Shown here: in pieces, positions 23,982 to 32,352 of the stretch | Numbering within the stretch: the stretch's first letter is position 1 | How the letters are laid out: each line of letters opens with the position of its first letter | From: Candidatus Gastranaerophilales bacterium | GTDB taxonomy: Bacteria; Cyanobacteriota; Vampirovibrionia; Gastranaerophilales; Gastranaerophilaceae | Reading direction: 5' to 3' | Assembly: GCA_910587055.1 (NCBI GenBank) | Contig: CAJUKY010000010.1 | Location: forward strand, 1-64,000 | Length of the DNA: 64,000 nt | Notes under the pieces: generated by a model | Told to the model about the DNA's origin: nothing | The model's input: only the letters and a program-made list of their open reading frames with translations | Database searches by the model: none | Translations under genes and position numbers: made by a program

Positions 23982-25738
23982 TTATTTATTCCTTTGCAGT
24001 ATGCAGTTGTTCCATTGATAATAAAAGCTGGTGAAATTTCTATTTCACTATGTGGCTCAAATAGATTTAGTGACTTATTTTTGTTTTTTCCAATTAAAAA
24101 TTCAATCCAAGCATTTAATATTTGATTGCTAGCTAAATTAAATCTAGTAGAAAGCTTGTTATTTATAAAAATTTTTATTTTGTTGTACAATTCTTCATCA
24201 TCAAATGGTATACGGTCTATCCATATGGTTGGTTCCATAATAAGCCATAACTTATTATATCGAAATTCTAAATGTATTTTTATGGCTTGAGACCAATTTA
24301 TGTCAGTATATGGAATATTGCCATAATAATAATCACTGAATGGTTTTTGTCCTATATACCATTGTGCAAAAACTTGTGGTTGTAATTTTGTTTTATCTAT
24401 TATAAGAAAATAAGCATTATGTTTGTATTTCCCAACAACAGGTACATTATTTTCAAAACATTTAACTAAAAGTTGGTATAATAAATTCAATTCTTGTTTT
24501 TCGTCTTTTAAAATATCATGAGCTAATTCGTATCTTTCTATGTTTTTTATATTATTTTTATTAAAAGCTTTTTGAATTTCTCTATCTTCTCCGAATGCAA
24601 GAACGCCAATCTTTTTCCGAATTGCTACAATATTTGAATTTGTTATTTCTATAGCATTTCTTATTTCTTTATTGCCGCCAATTTCGCAGTCAACTAATTT
24701 ACACTCTAGTGGATACTTAATAATTGGTACAGCATTCAATCTTATAGCTGGAAATTTGTTGCCTTTTTCTGTAGGTGGCGGAAAAGTAGCTTTTGGCATT
24801 TTTGCATTTAAGAATGCTTTTATATTATCTGGAATATTTTCAAACTGTTTTATTATATCAGACATAGTCTCATCGAAATTTTGCATTCTGATAATCTGCG
24901 CATTGATTTTTAATTTTTTAGCCTGTTCAATTAATTTAGTTAATTTGTCATTGGGTTTTTCGCCAATTCTTAATAACCAATACAGACCATGCGGAAAACC
25001 GTTACCATTATCTAGTGCTTCCGTTAAAACTTCCATAATGGAACTATCTCTTCCGCTGTAACCAATGACTATTAATCCGTATCTTTTGCACTGTTCTACG
25101 AGAAGTTTTCTGTATTCTGCATCTTGATTTTTCAGTTCATCATTAATATTTTTAATTTTTGTAGATTGAAAATCTCCGTGTAATTTTACTAACAGAGGCC
25201 ACCTTTCTTCATTGATTGCATCTCTGGCAAGATTTGTGCTTTCTAGTGTTGATACAACTAAATTGTTGTTTGAATTATATAATTTAAAGGCTGAATTTTC
25301 TATCAATTTATCAAAATTTGTAGTCCAAGCAATTCTACAAGCCATCAACTTCATTAACGATGCTAAAATTTCTTGACCATATGAAGGTTGACGATTGACA
25401 ACCGCATTCTCTATTATTTTTCTTCTTATATCTTCTGTGGGATATGCCTTTTCAAAGTAGTATGCATAATCATTTTCATCTTCATTTGGAATAAGATTGT
25501 TTGCAATAAAATAGTCTTCTAATGTTTGACGGACGGTGGGATTGGATAAATCTTGAAACAATTTTTGATTTGCACCGGTATTTTTACAGAAAATATTTAA
25601 TTTAAATTGCGTTATCAAATCGTATGCTGACGGTACTCCTGCAGCAACTGATGTACCTGCACCAAGAAGCCACATCAGGTGTTGGCATTTATTTTTATAA
25701 ATATTTAAGAAATCTGCATAGCTTATATTATTTTCCAT
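23978..25738 (-). CDS. SIR2-APAZ effector of the short Argonaute system
   Basis: 586 residues from the ATG at 25738. The frame extends to 25798, but a TACAAT -10-like box lies 11 nt before this ATG. The N-terminal SIR2 NADase domain (1-300) has the NAD loop LLGAGTSVAAGVPSA (GAGTS at 26-30), the TTNFDKLIE motif and the catalytic His in KLHGD. The C-terminal half is APAZ-like, replacing the N/PAZ part of Argonaute and pairing with the downstream pAgo. In characterised SPARSA systems the complex depletes NAD+ upon target recognition, killing or arresting the infected cell. Active-site residues look intact. Lies on the integrated element. Confidence 0.92.
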   Translation of the reverse strand: MENNISYADFLNIYKNKCQHLMWLLGAGTSVAAGVPSAYDLITQFKLNIFCKNTGANQKLFQDLSNPTVRQTLEDYFIANNLIPNEDENDYAYYFEKAYPTEDIRRKIIENAVVNRQPSYGQEILASLMKLMACRIAWTTNFDKLIENSAFKLYNSNNNLVVSTLESTNLARDAINEERWPLLVKLHGDFQSTKIKNINDELKNQDAEYRKLLVEQCKRYGLIVIGYSGRDSSIMEVLTEALDNGNGFPHGLYWLLRIGEKPNDKLTKLIEQAKKLKINAQIIRMQNFDETMSDIIKQFENIPDNIKAFLNAKMPKATFPPPTEKGNKFPAIRLNAVPIIKYPLECKLVDCEIGGNKEIRNAIEITNSNIVAIRKKIGVLAFGEDREIQKAFNKNNIKNIERYELAHDILKDEKQELNLLYQLLVKCFENNVPVVGKYKHNAYFLIIDKTKLQPQVFAQWYIGQKPFSDYYYGNIPYTDINWSQAIKIHLEFRYNKLWLIMEPTIWIDRIPFDDEELYNKIKIFINNKLSTRFNLASNQILNAWIEFLIGKNKNKSLNLFEPHSEIEISPAFIINGTTAYCKGINK

Positions 25739-25931
25739 ATTATTAAAGCATTGTACCATAATGATTACATATTTAAAAATTTGTGAACAATAACTCAATA
25801 ATCGGTTTATTAGAAACCACTCTCGGGCGAATGATGAAATGTTTTAGGGGGGTGAGGTATAAAATTGCCTCTTAATAATGCTCGTTTCTTTTTATGGTAG
25901 TATCAATTTAAAAAGGAAAAGATTTTAAATT

Positions 25932-27482
25932 ATGGGAATAGATAAAGCAAATATTTTCAGACTGAATGAAGAAACATTCAAGGAATATGAAAAAGACCCG
26001 TTTTTAGACTGTTTTGAAAGTACTAAACAATTTGCACAGGCACTAAAACTTGATATAGAAACAAAAGAAACCCCGCATACTTTATTGCTGTCTGCGGATT
26101 ATGGTATGGGCAAAACCTTTTTCTCAACACGCTTTACCCAGTTTTTAAGAAATGAAAATTTTGATGTTATTTATTTTAGTGTTTGGGAAAATGATTACAT
26201 GAAAGAGCCCTTTGTGGCATTTTCAAAGGCTATAGTAAATTATGTCTACAATAAATTTAAGACAAAAGAGTTTCAAAATAGCATAAGTAATCTTTTTTCA
26301 AAAATTCAAGGTGTTGTTAGCGCAATATCTATTAATATTGGAATTAATAATGTTTGCAGTATTGATATTTCGGCTAAAGAATTAATAGATACATTCAAGG
26401 AACCTGCCGACCCTGTTTTAGAATTTAGAAAACAATTGGCTGATTTTATTTCTAAATTGAAAAATAAAAAACTTATTCTTATAGTAGATGAATTAGACCG
26501 CTGTCGCCCTGATTATGCAATGAAAACGCTTGAATGCATAAAACATTTCTTTGATATAGAGGGGCTTTTTGTAATTTTGCCTACAAATATCAACGCCTTA
26601 AATAATTGTACAAAATCACTGTATGGCTTTGAGAGTTGTGGTAAAGAGAGTAAGGAAGGTTATTTTAAAAAGTTTTTTAATGATGAAAGAACGATAAAAA
26701 GACCAACTGTTGAAGATTATAGCCATATATTAAAGCAACTTTTAAACAATGATGCATTAAAAGAAGCATTGGATAAAAAATTACTGGTAGAAAATGGGGA
26801 AAATTTCAATAGTTTAAAAACTCTCCATAGTTCATTAGCCAAATATTCTCATTCTGCTGGTTTAACTATTAGAGAATTTAAAGATATAGTTATGGAAACT
26901 GCACGACTTTGTAATAATTTTTATGAATCAGTAAGAACAGAATGGCTAGCTTGTCTTATGGTATATAGAAATAAAACTAAAGGTGATTATTTCAATTATC
27001 CACTTCCTGTGGAACACTGTTTTCGACACAATCCGCCCTTAAACACCTCTCCTGATAAAAACGGCAAGATAGAAGCGTTAAAATTATCGTTATATTTGGA
27101 TATTTTTTATAAATTAAGACCAACATATAAACAAATAGGTTCCAGAAGCGAATATATAAATTTACCGATCTACCATGTCTTCATACGAAAATATTCAGAA
27201 GTACCAAAAGAAGTAAATAGCTATAATAGCGTAGAAGTATTTTTGAATAAGGTGATTGGTGAAATTGAAACCATTGAAAACAATACAACCTGTGAAGCTC
27301 CTCCTTATAAACTTATGCTGAGTAGGCTATCTGAAATTAAGGAAGCTATAGCAAGACAAAGAGATGTAATTAAAACCTATCAGGATAAATACGGCTCAGA
27401 CGATAACGACTCAATACGAGAGAAACAATATGTAGGCATCGTGCAAAATCCTGAATGTCTTTATTCTATCAAAAGTGAATAA
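25932..27482 (+). CDS. KAP-family P-loop NTPase
   Basis: 516 residues. Walker A is SADYGMGKTFFS (about 57-68) and Walker B is LILIVDELDRCRPDYA (about 177-192), followed by FVILPTNINAL. FSVWENDYMKEPFVAF after Walker A is also characteristic of KAP ATPases. No clear membrane helices interrupt the domain. KAP NTPases include the phage-exclusion protein PifA of plasmid F and are frequent on mobile DNA, so a defence role is plausible but unproven. Transcribed divergently from the SPARSA operon across 193 bp, with AAGGAAAAG before the ATG. Confidence 0.85.
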   Translation: MGIDKANIFRLNEETFKEYEKDPFLDCFESTKQFAQALKLDIETKETPHTLLLSADYGMGKTFFSTRFTQFLRNENFDVIYFSVWENDYMKEPFVAFSKAIVNYVYNKFKTKEFQNSISNLFSKIQGVVSAISINIGINNVCSIDISAKELIDTFKEPADPVLEFRKQLADFISKLKNKKLILIVDELDRCRPDYAMKTLECIKHFFDIEGLFVILPTNINALNNCTKSLYGFESCGKESKEGYFKKFFNDERTIKRPTVEDYSHILKQLLNNDALKEALDKKLLVENGENFNSLKTLHSSLAKYSHSAGLTIREFKDIVMETARLCNNFYESVRTEWLACLMVYRNKTKGDYFNYPLPVEHCFRHNPPLNTSPDKNGKIEALKLSLYLDIFYKLRPTYKQIGSRSEYINLPIYHVFIRKYSEVPKEVNSYNSVEVFLNKVIGEIETIENNTTCEAPPYKLMLSRLSEIKEAIARQRDVIKTYQDKYGSDDNDSIREKQYVGIVQNPECLYSIKSE

Positions 27483-27484
27483 TT

Positions 27485-27808
27485 TTATTTCAACAAAAAC
27501 GTCCTGATGTACTTATGCGCCAGTGCCAATTCTTCTTGGCTTAATTTATCAAGCATTGAAGTGATATCGGTTTTTAGTTCGGCAGTGTCTTGCAGGTAGT
27601 AAAATTCAAATAAATCTTTTGGTTCAATGTTTAGAGAATTTGCAAGTCTTTCAATTAAATCCGGCGAAGGAAAATTTTTACCGCTTTCAATACAGCTTAT
27701 ATGTTTATCATCAACATTTACAAGCTCTGCAAGTTGCGCCTGTGTTAAGTTTTTCTTTTTTCGGTATTCTTTTATTTTTCGCCCGAATAAAATTTTAATA
27801 TTAGTCAT
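27485..27808 (-). CDS. XRE-family transcriptional regulator
   Basis: 107 residues from the ATG at 27808, chosen for the AGAGG site 5-6 nt upstream (the frame opens at 27838). The helix-turn-helix spans about residues 9-65: FGRKIKEYRKKKNLTQAQLA then VDDKHISCIESGKNFPSPD. A short C-terminal acidic helical tail follows. It converges on the KAP gene (2-bp gap) and diverges from the PD-(D/E)xK gene. The intergenic repeats at 27849-27939 are likely its operators. Confidence 0.9.
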   Translation of the reverse strand: MTNIKILFGRKIKEYRKKKNLTQAQLAELVNVDDKHISCIESGKNFPSPDLIERLANSLNIEPKDLFEFYYLQDTAELKTDITSMLDKLSQEELALAHKYIRTFLLK

Positions 27809-27848
27809 TTTAGCCTCTTTCTTAATTCTATAGAGCATTTTTGGAATG

Positions 27849-27939
27849 CAGAATGGGAAATAAGGTAAAAAATTGACTGAAATTTACGCATTTGATAGAA
27901 TTTATTACAGAATGGGTAAATTAAGCCTGATTTTTTACC
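27849..27939. promoter_or_regulatory. Divergent promoter region with likely XRE operators
   Basis: CAGAATGGG occurs twice in the same orientation (27849-27857 and 27908-27916), and GGTAAAAAAT (27864-27873) is inverted as ATTTTTTACC (27930-27939). Between them is a plus-strand promoter: TTGACT (27873-27878), 17 bp, TAGAAT (27896-27901). Protein bound at the second CAGAATGGG would block start of the PD-(D/E)xK transcript. Confidence 0.6.
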
Positions 27940-27955
27940 TAAAAAATGGATTAAT

Positions 27956-28618
27956 ATGGTTTTAAATTTAGTTAAAACGGCAAAATTTGATATTCAAAAA
28001 GTTTTAGCGGAGCTTGCAAAAACTAACCCCCTGTTTTACAGTGAGCTTGAGTTTCAATTTTATTTAGCTTGGAAAATCAAGGAATTATACAAAGATGAGT
28101 ATAAAATCTGTATTGAATATCCTATAAAAAGTTTTGAAGGGAAAAACAGGAATATAGATTTACTTTTAATTGATAGTAATAATGCCTATATTCCGATTGA
28201 GCTTAAATATAAACCAAGAAAATTTAGTCAGATAATCGGGGGTTTTGAATACAATCTAAAAGAACAAGGCGCTAATGATTTAGCAAGATACGGGCATTTA
28301 AACGATATTTCAAGAATTGAATATTTTAAAAAGGTTGAAAAAAGCTTTAAACGCGGCTATGTAATTACAATAACCAATTATGAAAGGTTATGGCAAGGTA
28401 TCACTAATCCCGAACAGACGGATTACCAATTTTCTTTAGAGGATAATTTGTTTATACAAAAAGGAATTAAAAATTGGGCTAAAAACACTTCAGAGCATAA
28501 TAAAAAATCTTGTCCGCCGGTTATTTTAGAAAATGATTATCGTTTAAAATGGTTTGATTATTGCAATTTTGATAGGCCTAACGGATTGTTTAGGGTTTTA
28601 GTTACGGAAGTAAAATAA
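27956..28618 (+). CDS. PD-(D/E)xK nuclease-like protein
   Basis: 220 residues. The centre has the superfamily pattern: an N-terminal helix with Glu (SELEFQFYLAWKIKEL), then RNIDLLLIDSNNAYIPIELKYK, where D and the E-L-K triad match the PD-(D/E)xK metal site. No DNA-recognition domain is obvious. Such proteins occur as restriction-like or repair nucleases and as cargo on mobile elements. The ATG lies in the XRE-controlled divergent region and 28631-28891 follows 12 bp later, so these genes are probably one operon. Target and role unknown. Confidence 0.65.
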   Translation: MVLNLVKTAKFDIQKVLAELAKTNPLFYSELEFQFYLAWKIKELYKDEYKICIEYPIKSFEGKNRNIDLLLIDSNNAYIPIELKYKPRKFSQIIGGFEYNLKEQGANDLARYGHLNDISRIEYFKKVEKSFKRGYVITITNYERLWQGITNPEQTDYQFSLEDNLFIQKGIKNWAKNTSEHNKKSCPPVILENDYRLKWFDYCNFDRPNGLFRVLVTEVK

Positions 28619-28630
28619 GAAAAGGCTGTT

Positions 28631-28891
28631 ATGGTGCGACAAATAGAAATTGAAATTGAAAAACTTTTATCAATAATGCCAATGGGGTTAGAATTTACCA
28701 CAAAATGGTTTAAAGACACATTGAACGGATTATATGGCAGGGCACGAGATAGTTATATTCCGTCGGATTATTGCGAAAACATTGACAATAAAGATGTGAT
28801 AAGAAAAAAATATCGCTCCATATATTTTGAAGCCCTTGAAACGGGAAAATATCGCTATATAGGGATAAAGAAACGGACACAAGATAAATAA
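28631..28891 (+). CDS. Small hypothetical protein
   Basis: 86 residues. It contains an aromatic-rich motif RARDSYIPSDYCENIDNKDV followed by RSIYFEALETGKYRYIGIKK. The IPSDYC segment resembles a short module I have seen in restriction-associated proteins, but I cannot name the family with confidence. No membrane helix or signal. It lies in the operon after the PD-(D/E)xK gene and its stop overlaps the next start (TAATG), implying coupled translation. Confidence 0.55.
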   Translation: MVRQIEIEIEKLLSIMPMGLEFTTKWFKDTLNGLYGRARDSYIPSDYCENIDNKDVIRKKYRSIYFEALETGKYRYIGIKKRTQDK

Positions 28892-29142
28892 TGCACATTT
28901 TATCTCTTATTTGGAACGTACTTATATTTATGGCAATAGTCTTGTTATTTTCTGATGAATCAATAATACGCGATATTTTGTATACAAGCTTAATTGTTTT
29001 AGCCTCAATAGTGCTTTTGCCCATAGCAGTTGTATTTTTTATTAATTACAAAAAGAAGCCTAAAATTAACACTCCCGAGGAACGCAAAAAACAAGAACAG
29101 CTTTTAAAAATTAGAGAATGGAGCCGCCGGAACAGATGCTAA
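28891..29142 (+). CDS. Small membrane protein, unknown function
   Basis: 83 residues. Two hydrophobic helices (about 3-20 and 29-52: WNVLIFMAIVLLF and LIVLASIVLLPIAVVFFI) are followed by a basic, charged tail (NYKKKPKINTPEERKKQEQL). Start overlaps the stop of the upstream gene. Small membrane proteins next to nuclease-like genes on mobile elements can be defence partners, but nothing here demonstrates it. Last gene before a 945-bp non-coding stretch. Confidence 0.6.
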   Translation: MHILSLIWNVLIFMAIVLLFSDESIIRDILYTSLIVLASIVLLPIAVVFFINYKKKPKINTPEERKKQEQLLKIREWSRRNRC

Positions 29143-29249
29143 ATTAACCCCGAGGGGTGCGGGGGAAGGAAAAATAAAAAAAGAATGAATTTTTAGTTTA
29201 TACAAAAATGCCCTATATAAAACTGTAAGATTTAATAAAACATAAATTA

Positions 29250-29385
29250 CTTGATGATTATATCGAAAAACTTGTCATGATGTATGTTTTAGATATATCA
29301 AAACTAAAATTTAGCCACAATAAAATAACGTGTTTGGTAAGAAACAAATAAAATTTGTACTATTTGCTTGATGATTATATCGAAA
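29250..29385. repeat. 19-bp direct repeat (two copies) in the non-coding stretch
   Basis: CTTGATGATTATATCGAAA occurs at 29250-29268 and 29367-29385, 117 bp apart, with only weak similarity in flanking sequence. The whole 29143-29615 stretch has no convincing reading frame. The repeats could be binding sites for a recombinase or replication protein of the element. Confidence 0.6.
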
Positions 29386-29615
29386 TTCAGATGTTAAAAG
29401 CTCTTTGAATTTGTCGAAGTTCAAGGCTTATTTAGATTGAAAGAGAGAGGAAGGCATGGTGCAAACAAAATTTGTTACATTCTTAATATAGTATATAGTT
29501 AATATATACTCATAAATTTTAAGCTATAAGCGGATTTCAATTTTTAAAAACGATTTATTGTATAACATAAATTCAGACAGGGTAATAATTTGAAACATTT
29601 TAAAGATTGACTTTG

Positions 29616-29780
29616 TCATGACGGTTGTTTATCATGAGTATGGGAAGCACAGCGCAACAAATACTTTGCCAGATGCTGGAATTTTTTGACGTTTCGCCGA
29701 GGTAAACGTCCCTGATGAGCCGACCCAGGATACCATCGACTCAATAACGGACTTTTAGCTTAAACCAAGGAGGAAACTTT
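29616..29780 (+). ncRNA. Candidate structured leader RNA upstream of the recombinases
   Basis: A chain of hairpins can be drawn: TCATGA pairs (29616-29621/29632-29637), CAGC-GCAA with TTGC...GCTG (29650-29657/29666-29678), a 7-bp stem GACGTTT/AAACGTC (29688-29694/29704-29710), and TGAG/CTCA with CGA/TCG (29716-29723/29736-29743). GC content is higher than its surroundings. It ends at an ideal AAGGAGG site (29767-29773) and a tiny reading frame. I do not recognise a known riboswitch or ribozyme. Possible attenuator or element-specific RNA. Confidence 0.45.
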
Positions 29781-29804
29781 ATGAAAAATATAAATTACGG
29801 TTAA
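29781..29804 (+). CDS. Seven-codon leader-type reading frame
   Basis: ATG at 29781 with AAGGAGG 7 nt upstream encodes MKNINYG then TAA. The same frame stays open for 26 further codons after this TAA, to TAG at 29883-29885, and reads like protein. It may be a leader peptide controlling downstream expression or a small gene cut by a nonsense mutation. There is no second evidence for either. Confidence 0.35.
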   Translation: MKNINYG

Positions 29805-29984
29805 CATACTTTTAAAACCGCACCAAAAATTTGCCCGCCGGATTTTTTTAAAAGTTTATTTTATGAAAATGAGTTCATAAGATAGCTGAATTTGATGTGC
29901 CTAAATTTAAAAAGTAACAGAACTTGATTAAGTTTTATCACTTTTTAGGGTACACCCTATTCGGGCGATTTTTGGTGCTTAAAA

Positions 29985-30052
29985 AGTGTTTGTTTAGACT
30001 TGGTTTTTTAATTTTCACTCGTTTCCGTGACAAAGTCTTTACTTTAAACACT
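29985..30052. promoter_or_regulatory. Nested inverted repeats before the serine recombinase, possible recombination site
   Basis: AGTGTTT (29985-29991) pairs with AAACACT (30046-30052), and AGACTT (29996-30001) with AAGTCT (30033-30038). Serine resolvases usually act at dyad sites just upstream of their own gene, and this lies 36 bp before the recombinase start. It could equally be a transcript hairpin. The stretch 29886-29984 shows nothing else definite. Confidence 0.4.
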
Positions 30053-30087
30053 CGTTATCCTATAAGCAATAAAAAAGGAGGAAAACG

Positions 30088-30684
30088 ATGACAGGACAAG
30101 AAGTTGCGTACATCCGTGTCAGTACAATTGAGCAAAATACCGAAAGTCAAAGAGCTATATTATCAAAAATCAAAATTGACAAGGTTTTTGAAGAAAAAAT
30201 AAGCGGTAAAAACGCTAAACGTCCGGAACTTCAAGCTATGCTTGATTATGTTAGGGCAGGTGACACCGTTTATGTTAAAGATTTATCCCGCCTTGCCCGT
30301 AACACAAAGGATTTATTGAATATTGTTGAATACCTTACCAACAAAGGTGTAACGCTGAAAAGTATCAAGGAAAATATTGATACGTCTACAAATTTTGGTA
30401 AATTGATGATAACTTTTTTAGCTGCAATTTATGAATTTGAACGTGCAAATCTTCTGGAAAGACAACGTGATGGTATTGCAGTTGCTAAAATGCAGGGCAA
30501 ATATAAAGGTAGAAAACAAGTTGCTAGACCTGCTAATTTTGATGAAGTTTACAGGAAATGGCAAAAACGTGAAATTAAATCATCTGTTGCCATTCGAGAA
30601 TTAAATATCAGCGAATACGCATTTTATAAGTTTGTTCGTAATAGCCAAACAGAAGCACGGGAAAAGGGGTGTGCAAATGGCTAG
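30088..30684 (+). CDS. Serine recombinase (resolvase/invertase family)
   Basis: 198 residues. The catalytic Ser lies in VAYIRVSTIEQNTESQ, with the arginine-containing VYVKDLSRLARNTKDL and the FEKANLLERQRDG-type helix (FERANLLERQRDG). A short C-terminal helix-turn-helix follows (about 150-190). This is the small resolvase/Pin-invertase type. Strong AAGGAGG site before the ATG. It overlaps the tyrosine integrase gene by 8 bp, so the two recombinases of different mechanism are translated together. Confidence 0.92.
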   Translation: MTGQEVAYIRVSTIEQNTESQRAILSKIKIDKVFEEKISGKNAKRPELQAMLDYVRAGDTVYVKDLSRLARNTKDLLNIVEYLTNKGVTLKSIKENIDTSTNFGKLMITFLAAIYEFERANLLERQRDGIAVAKMQGKYKGRKQVARPANFDEVYRKWQKREIKSSVAIRELNISEYAFYKFVRNSQTEAREKGCANG

Positions 30685-31921
30685 AGGAAGACGAAAAAAT
30701 GGCGAGGGGTGTTTTTCTAAAAACGGCAACGGCTATGATTACAGGATTTCTTATATTGATAATTTAGGAAAAAGCAAATATAAATACTTTTGGGCAAAAA
30801 CAAAAGATGAATGTCTCACAAAAGCTAATAAATGGCGAAACGAACAAGAAGGCATATATTCTGATGATGTTAATGCATATTGGACTGTCGCACAATGGGC
30901 AAACTTTTGGTTTGATAATTATGTTGTAGGACACGTCAAAATTACTACAATTAGTGATGACAGGAGTATTTTAGATAAGCATATTATACCCGGCATAGGA
31001 AATATAAGATTAAAAGACCTTACGGGTTTAAAACTTACAAGATTTTATAATGAATGTTTGAAGAAAAGTAACGGCAGAGGCGGAACACTTGACCCCAAAA
31101 CGGTTAAAAATATCCGTGCCGTTGTAAACAGAATGCTTGAATGCGCATATCAAAACGATATTATAAAGGAAAATCCTAACAATAAGGCTAAATACCCAAA
31201 AACTACAAAGAAAGAAACGGAAATATTAAGCCCTGAAGATTACGATAAGCTTATAAAATATTGCTGTGAACAAGGCACACAATGGGATATGTTAATAATA
31301 TTCTTTCTCTGTGTTGGTTCAAGATTGGGCGAAACACTTGGTTTACAGTGGTCAAAGATTAATTTTGAAAAATATACAATAAGAATTGACCAGCAAATGC
31401 AGGCAGTGCCAAACAAGGATAAAAATTCAAAGTATAAATATAAAAAAGAAATAATTGACTCAACCAAAACAAAATCTTCAAACAGAACAATACCGATGTT
31501 TAAAGAAGTTGAGCAAATACTTCGCCATGTTAGAAAACTGCAAGCTAAAAATAAACTGAAACTGGGGCAGAAATATTTTAGGCAGCTTGACCTTGTATTT
31601 GCAAAGGAAGATGGCGATTTTATATGCGATACAACATTTAGAGCCTTTGTTAATAAACGGCTTAAAGAAGCGGGCATTGAACATTATAAAATACATTCAT
31701 TCAGGCATTCTTGCGCTAAGGCATTATTTGAAGGAAAAGCGGATATAAAAAAGGTTTCAAAATGGCTCGGGCATAGCGGCATAGGTATTACTTTAGATAC
31801 ATATACGCACGTATTACCGCACCAATTAGAAGAACTTGCAGACCTTCAAAGCAATCGCCTGAAAAGAATATTTAACAGTAATGAAAAAGAAATTCCTGAT
31901 GAACTTATACCGCATAAATAG
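30677..31921 (+). CDS. int: Tyrosine recombinase (phage/ICE-type integrase)
   Basis: 414 residues from the ATG at 30677 (MARGRRKNGEGCFSKNGNGY), with AAGGGG upstream; the frame opens earlier inside the resolvase gene. An AP2-like arm-binding N-terminus is followed by a core-binding SAM-like domain and the catalytic domain. Catalytic residues: Arg in CVGSRLGETLGL, H-x2-R in IHSFRHSCAKALF, His in WLGHSG and Tyr in DTYTHVLP. It lies 166 bp from the attR copy, as expected for the integrase that put the element into tRNA-fMet. Confidence 0.95.
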   Translation: MARGRRKNGEGCFSKNGNGYDYRISYIDNLGKSKYKYFWAKTKDECLTKANKWRNEQEGIYSDDVNAYWTVAQWANFWFDNYVVGHVKITTISDDRSILDKHIIPGIGNIRLKDLTGLKLTRFYNECLKKSNGRGGTLDPKTVKNIRAVVNRMLECAYQNDIIKENPNNKAKYPKTTKKETEILSPEDYDKLIKYCCEQGTQWDMLIIFFLCVGSRLGETLGLQWSKINFEKYTIRIDQQMQAVPNKDKNSKYKYKKEIIDSTKTKSSNRTIPMFKEVEQILRHVRKLQAKNKLKLGQKYFRQLDLVFAKEDGDFICDTTFRAFVNKRLKEAGIEHYKIHSFRHSCAKALFEGKADIKKVSKWLGHSGIGITLDTYTHVLPHQLEELADLQSNRLKRIFNSNEKEIPDELIPHK

Positions 31922-31941
31922 CAAAAAACGGGGGAATAAAA

Positions 31942-32046
31942 ATGAAAGAAAATAAAAAGAAAATTGCACACAAATTGACCTACAATAATTATAGGCCTTC
32001 CCTACAATTTAAAGCAAAAATTAAAACATTCTATAAATGCCAATAA
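31942..32046 (+). CDS. Small basic reading frame at the element's end
   Basis: 34 codons, Lys-rich (MKENKKKIAHKLTYNNYRPS and ending KTFYKCQ), 20 bp after the integrase and with a GGGGGA site. The same C-terminal end (KVFYKYQ) is encoded at the decayed left copy. This repetition favours a real small gene or a conserved terminal DNA site. Function unknown; an excisionase would usually be longer. Confidence 0.4.
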   Translation: MKENKKKIAHKLTYNNYRPSLQFKAKIKTFYKCQ

Positions 32047-32087
32047 CACTTATTATACCAAGCAAGGAACCAAATTTTAAATGAGTC

Positions 32088-32131
<44 letters not shown>

Positions 32132-32167
32132 TAGTTTTAAATCAAGGGAAACTCCCTCGACACAACT

Positions 32168-32196
32168 ATTATTAAACGCTGAAAATGAAAAATCAA
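32168..32196 (-). promoter_or_regulatory. Orphan tRNA-fMet promoter next to attR
   Basis: On the minus strand TTGATT (32196-32191), 17 bp, AATAAT (32173-32168). It shares ATTATTAAACGCTGAAAAT with the promoter at 22011-22039 but has about 22 nt more between -10 and the tRNA half, including an AGGGA/TCCCT hairpin. It should now fire into the element, antisense to the integrase gene. Confidence 0.6.
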
Positions 32197-32296
32197 GTTT
32201 TTGTATTTTTCTGTTAAAATAGCTCTTTTTGGTTATTATTTTTATTCTCTTGTAACATAATTTCATACATTTGCAATACAAGACAGTGTTCATGCT

Positions 32297-32341
32297 AAAA
32301 TTATTTTTGTTAATTTTGCAGCAAAAAACAAAAATAATTTT
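32297..32341. repeat. 15-bp perfect inverted repeat before lptC
   Basis: 32297-32311 is the reverse complement of 32327-32341. The 15-nt interior is itself largely self-complementary (TTTTGC-A-GCAAAA). It ends 11 bp before the lptC start, so it may be a terminator for leftward or rightward transcripts or affect lptC translation. The rest of 32197-32296 shows no gene. Confidence 0.7.
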
Positions 32342-32352
32342 AAAGAAAAAAT

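Noticed and set aside
29250..29385. Direct repeats as a CRISPR array
   Set aside because: Only two 19-bp units 117 bp apart, no regular spacers and no cas genes in the window.
29713..29720. CTGATGAG, the hammerhead ribozyme core word, in the structured stretch
   Set aside because: No matching GAAA segment and third helix can be placed around it, and the cleavage-site side does not pair.
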